Part shown: positions 27,447 to 38,400 of the stretch, in pieces | Layout: each line of letters begins with the position of its first letter | Numbering within the stretch: position 1 is the first letter of the stretch | The notes under the pieces: generated by a model | The model's database searches: none | The model's input: the letters and a program-made list of their open reading frames with translations, nothing else | What the model was told of the DNA's origin: nothing | Assembly (NCBI GenBank): GCA_000149265.1 | Contig: CH003241.1 | Span: 319,120 to 383,119, forward strand | DNA from: Ciona savignyi | Lineage: Eukaryota > Chordata > Ascidiacea > Phlebobranchia > Cionidae | Direction: 5' to 3' | DNA length: 64,000 bases | Program-made: the position numbers and the translations under genes

Positions 27447-28140
27447 CTGTCAAGTAAACTTGACAACAAATAAAAACCACCTGTCTCTTTAAACTGACAT
27501 CGCTTGCTATACCTTCAATAGAAACAATCAGGGTTCAGTTATGTTTTTTGCTATGATATAATTGAAATCAAAATGGACGTAATCAACAAAATTTTCTTAC
27601 AAAGGAACAATGAAATGTAAAATAATCAAGATTTGTTTATTTACAGCAAAACAAGTAGGAAACAAAACAGCAGTGAAATGACATACCCTTTATATTAAAT
27701 CAATGTAACTTTTTATGATGCTTAGACATAATGATTAAAAAAGTTTCTGATCTATTTAATTGCAGTAAGAAAGGGTGCTGGCCAATAATATTACATAACA
27801 ATGTATCCAGCTAAATGTTTAAAAATTAAAATTGTTTTTACAGAAGTGTCATCAGTGCTTGTTAAAATAAAGCGGTAAAGGTATTCAAGATTTTCAAATA
27901 TAATAAAAAAAATATTGAAACTCATTTTTGAGTGATGTGTTTTAAAAATTTGTTTAAAAAAAGCTTTCATAAATATATTAAAACCATATATACCTTTTAC
28001 CTTGAAGTGAAACAAACAGTACAAAAGTAATTGCAATGCAAAACTAAAGCTGACAAAGTTTTACGAACAACCAAGGTCGAAAATGTTTAAATCACCAGTA
28101 GTAAAGCAGGTTTCTCACAAAAGTTTATAGTGACTCTTTG
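27447..28140. other. intergenic, cyclin J upstream and SARAF downstream
   Basis: AT-rich; no coding exon recognised. Contains the presumptive upstream region of cyclin J and the 3' flank of SARAF, both on the minus strand. Confidence 0.5.
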
Positions 28141-28144
28141 AATG

Positions 28145-28150
28145 TTTATT
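28145..28150 (-). terminator. candidate poly(A) signal for SARAF
   Basis: Minus-strand AATAAA 45 bases after the SARAF stop codon, which would leave a very short 3' UTR. Confidence 0.5.
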
Positions 28151-28194
28151 TTCTTACAAAGGTTGGGGCTGGTTTCATGAGGGGGGAGGTGGTT

Positions 28195-31100
28195 TCATCG
28201 CCTGGTTGTCCCCCCGTATCCACTTGCTGTGTAACTCCTACTGCTGGAGCTGTTTGACCCACTACTTGAGGTACTTCCCCCACTGCCCCAGCTGCTGGAC
28301 CCACTGCCCCATCCACCTGAGCCACCGCCCCAGCTGTTACCCCAACCGTTGCCCCTACTGCCCCATCCACCACCCCATCCCCGGTTAGAACCCCTTGACC
28401 AGAAGCTTGATCCACCTTGATTGTATCCCCCGTACCCAACCCCAGGTCCAGGTTGGTAACCACTGTAGTAGCCATTATTATAGTTGTTTCTGCAATATAA
28501 CATAAATGAAACCATTGATCGAGTATTTTCAATCGGCTGTAATCTGAAACAATTGCTCTTAAATTTAAATTTAGGATAGGATAATCATGTTTATTTCCAT
28601 TAACTTATAAATGCAAGGGGCGCTAACACATGGACAATCATCAGATTCCCTTGCCATTTTGTAAGAAAGCGTTCTTACATCAATAATCATCAAATTACTG
28701 CACAAAATTATCTGAGCTATTACAGAGTGTTGTGTATGGTTGGGACCCAATTTTGGCAGAAACCAGTAAACCCCCAAGGTTAGGAAATATGCTTTAATCG
28801 TCTTGACCAAGGACACAATTGACTAGCTACCGACCAGTTTTAAAATTGGAAACATAAAAACTAAAAGTCAATTTCTTTATTACCTCGATCCAAAAAAGTA
28901 TCCCGCCAAGCCACCAAGTCCTAGACCTGACCAGAAACCTCCTCCAGTGTTGTTGTTGGGTGCAGTAGAAGTATGGGTGTGGGTATTGGTGTGGGTGTGT
29001 GTATTGGTGTGGTCGTGGGTTGATGTCTCTTCGTAAGACGGGGGTGCAGAGGCTGATGATAGAAATTGCAGGTTGTAAGAAAAAATAAAATCCACAGATC
29101 ATCTGCGGCTCTTCTTGAACACTTCTCATGGTTGCTAATAGTCAGGCCCAATAAAATATGGTAGCAGGCTACTTGATGCTTCAGGTCAAATGCGGATCTT
29201 AACCACCCTCCAATGGAAAATCTTTTAAATTACGGATTTCGTAAAATTGTCAGTATAAACTTATGACGGATTTTTACAGGCAAATATTTTAATGCTTACG
29301 AGTATTGTTAAGCGAATACTTTTTTTAGCACTGTTTACAACCACATGGGTCAAGGTCAAGGTTTCTTAAACTCAGTGCTGCATTTTTGGCATCATAATAA
29401 GTATTAAAATGATTCCTAACTAACTATTGACATTATAATCTAGAAATGTCAATTAAGCATTTTACTCGAACAAAGTAGCCACAACAGCAAAAGATCATCA
29501 TTTACTAAGAAAACAGTAATGCTATAACGCCAGACCATGACGTGATCCTATATAACAACTGATTCACTGAGTCAAAATAAAAATTCACATTGTAATTAAT
29601 AAATAGCGCCTATCAGTTGAAAGAAAAGTATCAGTTATATTTATGCCATTTAATTATTAGGTACCGGTATGTACTTTGTCTGTTTAAAACAACTTATTTT
29701 TCCCTGGTGCTGTTATTGTTAGTCAATATCAAAATGTAATATTCCAAAAAGATTACAAATACAGCAAATAAACAGTCTAGAAAAAAAAACAATTGTCGTA
29801 AAAAGGGTGACACTGAAGGTGGTGTTATCAACTTCTAAACAAGCTTTAAATAAAAAATAAAAAATAGCCCTTGGAAAACTAAAAAAAAATTACCTCGTGA
29901 ATACGCTGAATACTCTGGCTTGAAACCGTAAGGTGGTGGGGCATCATTGTTGGGTCGGTCTCTGTGGTCATGATGTGTTCTGTGATCACGACCTCTATAC
30001 CTATCATTTCTGCTGTCGGTGTCTGAACTTGGGCTCATTTTATAGATAATGAACACAATCCCACAGACGACCAAAATGATAAAAAACCAAGATCCACCAT
30101 CAGAATTTTTTGCTGAATAGCTGGGCTTTTGATAATATGAGTTGTAGGAGCCACCCTGGTTTTTTCTTTGTTGTCCAGCTTGTGTGTATTCGAGGGTGTA
30201 TTCTAACCCACAGGATCCTAAAAGTTAAAATTGCGGTTAGTTACCAAATATAATTGTCCGACAGTTTAGTCTAGTGGTTTAATGCGCCGCCTTTAAACGG
30301 AAAGGTTGCAAGGTCGAAACTGGTTGCTAGCTAGTCGATTGTGTCCTTGGGCAAGGCACTTAACGGACATTGCCTGAAATTTTTTTCTTCAAAAACAATG
30401 ATTGTTCACTTTATTAATAATGCAATTACAGTATCTAACAATCCAATTAATAAACAAAATTATGTACAGCCGACAATACCTTTAAGGATGAAGGGATCGT
30501 TTGGATGGTTGTAACCCTCACATGAGACTTGAATGTTTCCAAATCGATATGAATCCTCCATATTAGCCTTGCATTCCCACTGTACATCAAACCCATCTGA
30601 ACCCTTGTTGGTACACTGGGGGTAAAGAATGTTGTTTAATGTTTATACCAGAAAGTTTTTTTTACTTGATATTTGGAAATTTTATCAAATTAAACTAGTT
30701 TAAACAATCTTTGTTAAGTATTTTTGTAGAACTAAAGATAGCAAGGGTTATGAATGTTAATTTACAGCCTAGTTTTTGGCAGTTCCTTTGTCCTTTAGCA
30801 CAATTTTCTTGTCAAATTAGGTCTTTTTAATACTTGTAACAAACACCAATGACATCCCAAAGTTAGGAATGTATTCCTGATGAAAATAATGCTTCAGTCA
30901 TATGTTAAGTTTGCATTATCGCGGCAAGCCCAATGTATACCTGCACAACTGAGGGTTGAACTTCATATGCAGCTGATCCTCCAACACACTTTAACTGGGG
31001 CACGGGGTTACTTCGTCTTCCTTGTGTCTGTCTTCCAGCATATAAAGTGAGCGCTTGAACATCTGCAAGGCGAACCTTCTCACCACCTGTGGAGAATGAT

Positions 31101-31222
31101 TTCAAATTAGTTCAGGTATACGGATGTCTTAGTTTAATCAGCATACCTCCAAACCATTCTCCTGATGCAAAGAAAACAACGGTGAGAACCAGGAGAGTTA
31201 ACGTCACAAATACACCTGACAT
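28195..31222 (-). CDS. SARAF: SARAF (TMEM66), store-operated Ca2+ entry regulator
   Basis: Six exons join in phase to 381 residues: 31147-31222 (start), 30941-31086, 30480-30615, 29894-30217, 28884-29052 and 28195-28489. SARAF is an ER membrane protein that promotes slow inactivation of STIM1-ORAI1 calcium entry (family knowledge). Seen: signal peptide (residues 1-21); luminal SARAF domain with VRLADVQALTLYAGRQT, NPVPQLKCVGGSA, GFDVQWECKANM and VSCEGYNHPNDPFILKGSCGLEYTLEYT; membrane segment SWFFIILVVCGIVFIIYKM at about 162-180; and a cytosolic tail with APPSYEETS, GGGFWSGLGLGGLAGYFFGSR and the terminal TASGYGGTTRR, all matching the family. Two lineage-specific features: a His/Thr/Asn repeat of TNTHTH type in exon 5 and a long Gly/Trp/Ser-rich segment in exon 6. 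Longer than human SARAF (339). A sense-oriented SINE remnant lies in the last intron. Confidence 0.96.
28572..28850 (-). repeat. tRNA-derived SINE, degenerate, sense in SARAF last intron
   Basis: TAGGATAGGATAATCATGTTTAT at the left edge is the reversed tail; GGACACAATTGACTAGCTACCGACCAG at the right edge is the body near the head. The centre is much diverged. The tail ends about 85 bases before the exon 6 acceptor. Confidence 0.65.
30256..30379 (+). repeat. tRNA-derived SINE, 5' fragment
   Basis: GTCCGACAGTTTAGTCTAGTGG, then GAAAGGTTGCAAGGTCGAAACTGG and GTCCTTGGGCAAGGCACTTAACGGACATTGCC; stops there. Antisense in SARAF intron 3. Confidence 0.85.
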
Positions 31223-32431
31223 ATTAAACATAACTTAATTTACCAGTTTACAGTTATCAACTTGGTCAAAACACTGAGGATATTGGTCAAAAACTCAAGA
31301 AAATAATTTAAAACCTGCATATACATTGAAATATTAGATAATTCAAAGTACCATATAGCTTGGAAAACTTTGAACTGTTATACTTATTGACACAAATATA
31401 TATACAAATGGCCTAACTTATTTACTAGTTACAGACAGATACAGCATCAGTCAAATGACTTAAGCCTATAAAGCGGCATTGAGATAAACATGAATATCCA
31501 ATCGTCTTCTATTCATAAAACTTTTATCATGGCCATTATGGTTTTGGGAAAGAATATATACACCGAAAATATCACTGTCACATGTTTTTTAACGCCGACG
31601 TGTCCTTGCAATATTTAACTTTTGTATTTCCGTTTCTTAGTTCTTACAACTTATTCATCACATGATCAGCTGTTGTCACCGTTCTGTTGTGCTGTTTCAT
31701 CATAATGGTATGAAGAAAAGTGTTGCCAGGTAAAATATCCATTACTGTAATGAACATTTAAATGCTTTTTGTACAAAGTGTAATCATAATATGTTTTTAA
31801 TATTTGTATATAGTCTTCGTAATTTAATATTTTAAATGCACAAAACATTTATAAAAATCTTGAACAAAACAAGTGTTTTTAAAACTAGTTAGTCAACCAA
31901 ATAGAAATAGAGTTGCGGAGGTCGTTTAGTTCAGATAAGCGCTGATATTTATCGAATATTGTTACAATATATATTATTTTAGTAATTATTATATACAGGT
32001 AATTTTGATCGTAATTTAGAAGTTAATAAAAGAATGCCAAACTTACACGAAATATTAATAAAACACGAAATGGCCATACATTAGATACATTATAAATTTA
32101 AAAACCTTACCTCAGAGAATCGGGTTAAAGTGATGGACTGATGATACCACTCATTTTGTTTTGAGAATGTTAAACAACGAAACGTAAACGAATAATCATA
32201 AGGTAAAATATAAGTGATTGATTAGATTTTTACTGATTTGTGTATGTGCTCTTGCAGTGTGATACATAAGCTTGAAAAGTTCCTACGATTTTAGTAGAAT
32301 CCATTAAACCACTGTGAGAATTATATGTCAAAACACTTATGTGAAAAATGCTTTCATAATAATTGTAAAATCACAAATATATCACTTAAGTATTCATTAA
32401 TTTAATTTATCAAGTCCATTGTTTAGACAAC
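31223..32431. other. shared upstream region of SARAF (-) and cactin (+)
   Basis: The two genes are divergent with about 1.2 kb between their start codons. AT-rich, no coding exon recognised; it should contain both promoters. GTTTAG ending at 32426, five bases before the cactin ATG, looks like a splice acceptor. Confidence 0.55.
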
Positions 32432-35400
32432 ATGGGAAGTAATAGCGATGTTCACAAAAATGATCACAAATCTCGGCACCATAAGAAAAAATCGAAGCAT
32501 CACAAGGATGAGAAGAAGAAGAAACATCGACAGCGAGATCGAAGTTCATCTTCGGATTCCAGATCCGATTCAAGTTCATCAAGTGATGACAGGTGCGTTC
32601 TTGTGCAAATTGTTTGCTGTACCTTGAATTACTACAGGATCGCTTAGAGCAGTGGTTCTTAAACTTTTTCAGTCGCCCCCCCCTTGAGATTTGTGATTCA
32701 TGCTCACGCCTCACCTACTCAAAAATCAAATTTACGAAATTTATTTGCCATTACCCTGCTTAGTGTAAAGGATGTAAGGGTTCGCGAGCCGTTTTTTAAA
32801 GTTCGCGAATTACAAAATTTAACAAAATCGCGAAAATATAAATTACTGTTATTGATTTCGCGCACTTTTAATAATAAATCATCAGCACAATATAATATAA
32901 CATATTTTGCCTTCAACTTAACATTTAACAATCACATTACTATTGCATTTATTTACCATGCCTTTACTTTGCATTATTGACGCATAAAAAGCATTTCTAT
33001 TACAACGCAACAATAGCCATTATGCGTTAATATACCATGATTTCTTTATTTATGATTGGCGGAGATGCGACACACCTCTTTATAGTAAGGTTATATGGTG
33101 TTTTACTCGTTTCAAAGGCTTCGTTTCATTGATGTTCGTCCTATCCTACACGCATTAACTCACGACATGTTTATAGTAGTTTATCATTACTACTTAATAA
33201 CGGTACTGTTTGCTTAATGAATAATCTTTCTGGATTTAAAGATTAGTTTGAGAGGTTCTGAAACCGCATTCTAAGGCAATTTAACATAGCTAAAGCGCGA
33301 AAACGATTTTCTCGTATCCCACGCATTTCGCGAATCGTTTCAAAATCGTTAATTCGAATCTTGCAATATGTCACTGTCATGCTCGCGCCCCCCTTGAGAA
33401 GCTTCCACGCCCCCCAAGGGGGGCGCGCCCCCCAGTTTAAGAACCCCTGGCTTAGAGGGTTAGGTTAAGGGTCCCGTATGGAAAGTATGTCAATTTTCGC
33501 CGAGATCTCGAGTGTGCACGCAACAAATATTAAGTGTGCCGTGTGCAAACGTCCAAGAGTGCACCCTTCAAGTGTGCACACAATCTCTTTTTTATTACCG
33601 TTTTACCAAAATCTTAATAAAACATATTATTCTATCCTCAATCTTTCGTGTCCGTCAGCTAACACATCAATCTACATAACATAGGATCAGCTAAATAAAA
33701 AAAATGTACTGACAGTAAATTACCCGAGGTCCAGAGGTAGGTTTACAGGTTTGTTGGAAATTATACGATGTTTATGTTCGCGAGCGTGTGAAATTACCCA
33801 AGTGTGCAAAGACGCGGGGTAAAAAAAATCTCGAGTGTGCAGCATACTGGTAAAGGTTAAAGTAGGCAACACCAAAAGGAGGGAAACTGCTTACTAAAAT
33901 TACGAAAAACTTATTTTAACCCTTCCCTTAACACTAATCTCAACCCTAGAACTAACCCTAACTTTAACCCCATGTTTAAAACTAACTCTAATATCCTACT
34001 TTTATACAGTTTCCCGACTTTTCGCTTTCCCTCCTTTTATTTTTCTCGGTTAAAGTAAGGGTTAGGGCCCAAGCAATCCAAGTGCTCCAAGGGATCATGT
34101 AGTAATTAGAGGCACCCACTTGTTTGTGCTTTAGTTGGATCCATATTCAGACACTTGATTTAAAGTATTTGTAAGGTTTGCTCATTCTTTATTATTATGC
34201 GACAACAGACTTAAAGCTTTGACAATGAAATCCATCCTATACCACTACATAAGGTTTACATGCTACATTCATCAAATTCTAGATATTTAAAAGAAGAGAA
34301 GCGGAGATCTCGAATTGAAGCTGAAAAGGAAAGAATGAAAGCTGAAAAGGAGAAAGAAAAGGAATTAATGAAGGTAATTTAGTCGTAATACACTTCTCAG
34401 AAAGAGCATCAGTATTGAAATGTTGTGATTATCTATATCTATTAGTGTTAAATTGTTGTGATTAAATATAAAATATTGTTAAAAAAATGACCAGGCTATC
34501 GAGACACCGGAAGAGAAGAGAGCCCGAAGATTGGCAAAAAAAGAAGCAAAAGAACGAAAAAGAAGAGAAAAAATGGGATGGGATAAGGAATACATGGGGT
34601 TGGTTTATGTTGGAGTTGTTATCTGGCTTCTTTTGACCATGACTTAACAATTAAGCACCCACTAGCAATCCACTATGTTATACGTCCAGTTACCAGTACC
34701 ATGTACTTAAAATCCACCGGTAAATGTCTGACTGCCAACTTTCATTAAGGTACACGAATACAGACAATCCATTTGGTGATGGTAAGCTCCTAAATACATT
34801 TGTGTGGCACAAGAAGCTGGAAAAGCAGGGTCTTACCCACTTGCCTGATGAGCAGAAGAAGAAAATGATCAAACAGAAACAAGAATCTAATAAAATTGAA
34901 CTAGCAAAGGTAAATCACATATGTTTTACAAGTTGCATTGTAATTGTTGTGTTTTTGTTTATAATTTTTTTTATAACATCAATGGCAATAGGTGTACTTA
35001 TGTAATGTCAGTTGATTTTAAAGTTGAAATAGTTGCATAAAACCAGCCGTATTTGAAAACAATATATTAGCTCGATAATGCTATAAAAATTAATGGTTAC
35101 TTTTATTACTTTTTCTCATTTAGTGTTGTATGACATGAGTAATGATGGTATAGAGTTGCATTACGAAACATTTTAATATAAAAAGTAAAATTTTAGCAAC
35201 TTCCATACACTTATTGCAAAAACACTGTACTTGTAAAATTAGCACTTAAGATTTTGTCACTCCAAACCCCAAATATACATTCCAATACCCAAATATACAT
35301 TCCAATACCCAAATATACATTCCAATACCCAAATGTATCAACAAATCCCCACTTCAAGGTGAAACAACAAAGACTCGAGCGTGAGAGGGAACGTCAACAG

Positions 35401-38400
35401 CGCGATGAGGAAATGGAAATCATGCAGCGAGAAAAGGAAGCTGACCACTTTAAAGTAATTAAATAGCTGTTTATTGTTGTTGTTGATGTTTTGGCCTCCT
35501 TTCCGATACTAATTATATTACAGGACAGTATAATCCAAAAAGTCGTTTTTTTATTTTTTTCTTTCTCTAAGTTAACATGCTTAATCGTAGGTGTCTACGC
35601 AGCACTGCTACTGTATTTTTCCAGCACTGCTTAGTGCAATTAAAAAAACCTAACTCCTTGAACTTTTAACCAAGGCCTGGGAAGACCAAGAGGACAAGTT
35701 CCATCTGGAGCAAGCCAAGCTTCGATCCCAGATCAGAATCCAGGATAGCAGAGCCAAGCCGATCGATCTTCTCGCCAACTACGCAAGCAGTGCACAGGAG
35801 GGAGCAGAGGACATGTCAGGAGTGGAGATGCACGAACCGTACACATACCTCAATGGACTGACCATGGTGGATTTAGAAGATTTGCTCGAGGACATCAAAG
35901 TCTATATGGAACTTGAACAAGGTAGCCTTAATCTCAGCAAAGTATCATTTAGCTTAAACCAAAAGTGATTTTGTTATTCGGGATCTTAGGATATGTTATA
36001 ACACGCATGTTTATCTCAGTAATGGGTGAACTGAAAAACACAGGGCTTAAGAAATCATTACATCGTGTGCAATCTTTAGATTATACTGCTCGCACTCACA
36101 TTTTATTAACTGAAGTAATTATTTGCTATTTGCGTAAATATCTTACATGTATGAATATATTTTTACATTGTATGAATGTAGTTTAGTGCTTTCAGACATC
36201 GGTTTAACTTTTATCTAGTCTTATACTGAATTCTTTAGATAGAAATGTGGAATTTTGGAAGGACATGACAGTGATAACGGAAGATGAACTTCATACTTTG
36301 AAAAAAATTGCACATGATGAAGTTTGTATTATTGTTTCATTGCAATTATCTATTTACCCTCTAATTACTATTAAGTAAAGATTAGCGGTCTAGGTTACTC
36401 GGGTAATTGTAGTGATTTACTAGAGTTATTGCAGTGTGACTTCACAGCATTTGGGCTGGCAGTCAGTTGTACTGCGAATGAGGTAACACATAGTTGGCCT
36501 GGTAAACTGAGAATAGGATATAGAATATTAATGTTTTAAAATCTTGAATGGTAATGTGCAAAATCGCATTAACATATGGTTATTCAGATTACCTCTCGCC
36601 TAGTTTCGATCCTACAACTGAATGGCCACCCATACTATGTATAACACAACATTGTACACTAGGGTACCTCTGCAAGGGATTCACGGAGGGAAGGAATCAA
36701 CTCAGCTGTTTCGAATGACGTTGCTGCATTATTCCGGAGTAAAACTCACTCCCAACTCCTTGCTCTGAAGCAAAAAATCATTGAAAAACTCGCATCAGGT
36801 AGTTATAGGATATGATAGAATATTCATGTTTATTTAGTGAATGGGAAAACCAAGGGGGTTAACACACGGGCAATCGTCAGATAACCTCGCGCCCATCGTC
36901 GGGTTACTGGAGCTATTGCAGTGGGTTGCATATGTTAGACACGTTCCTTCAATTTGGTAGAACCCATTAATATGCGGGGTTCAGGCAATGTCCGTGAAGT
37001 GCCTTGCTCAAGGACACAACCAACTAACTAGAGAGCAGTTTTGCACCTACAACCTTTCGACTGAAAGGTGACGCACTTAAGTAGGGTAGTTGGTACATTT
37101 AAGATAAACGGTATCGACAAACGGAAACATTGCATAACAGATCAACTGATCCTCTATAAAGATATATATTTTCTTTGGTCTGAAATAGTGTGATATGAAA
37201 TTTAAGTTTAGTTGTAATGCTTGATATGAATGAACAACTGTCGAGTTAAAAATAGAGTGTTTTAGAATATACTTATGGTCATATTGCACAAAGTTGTAAG
37301 ATAGTGATAGGAAAAAAAAATATTTTTCGACATCTTTTCGAAAGGTTTCTTATTATGTTGAAAATTATTATTCTGACATTTGTTATTATTCTGGTGTTAA
37401 AAATTATTATTCTGAAGTTATTATGATGAAAATTATTATTCAGGTGTGTTTGCTACTTAGCAATGAGACATTTCTACTAGTGAGACATTTCTACCCTTAA
37501 GGGAGTTTCAACTTTATGACAAAACAAATTTTCAGGTGGTTCTAGCGTGGATATTGGCTACTGGGAGTCTCTGCTCTCACAGTTAAAAGCTTTCCTAGCC
37601 CGAGCGCGTTTGAGGGATCGGCACCAGGCGTTACTGCAGGACAAACTTCACAAACTGAAGTTGGAACAGTTGGGAGAAAATGAAGAAGAAAGAAAAACGA
37701 TTCCTGATGAGTCCTCAGAGGTGAGGTTTGCACTGTCCGACTGGTTAGTGCATCGCCTTTCAATCAAAAGTTCCCATTCACGGGGATAAACATGACATCA
37801 TATCCTAACTTTACTATTCCATCGTTTAAAGCCGGAGTGTTAAATATTTATATTTTGCCATATTTTTAGCAAGCTTTTATTTTTATCCTACATTTACCTT
37901 TAAAACATATCCAGAGTCCGAAAGCTGAAGGAACAAGTGATCCAACAGAGGTGGATGAGGATCAGGTCAAGGAGGAGGACATTGAAAAGGAGGATAAAGT
38001 GACGTTGACTGAAGGAGATCTCGAACTCAAATGCATGGAGGAATTCGACGAAGGTAAAGTTAGAAGGATTGGAGTGTACAGACATGATAGTACTAGGATG
38101 TTTGGTTAGATTTAGGTCTTCTCTTTTAGGTATCTAGGTTTTGTAAGATTTGATAAATATATATTTGACGGTTTGGTTTAATACCCTTTGTCCTTAAGTG
38201 CCTCAAGGTTAACCTTGTTTTTTTCCGTCAAAGTGCCATGATAGTACTAGGATATTCGGTTAGATTTAGGTCTAGTGTTAAATCTAGGATTTGTAAGATT
38301 TGGTGAAACTCCATATTAGGGTTTGGGTTAATACCCTTTGTTCTTATTTGCCTCAAGGTGAACCCTGGATTTTTCCTTCAAAAGTACCGTTCAATTTGGT

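Noticed and set aside
28146-28532. 128-codon minus-strand frame overlapping the end of SARAF
   Set aside because: Frame-shifted reading of the Gly/Trp/Ser-rich last SARAF exon; the SARAF frame ends in the conserved family C-terminus.
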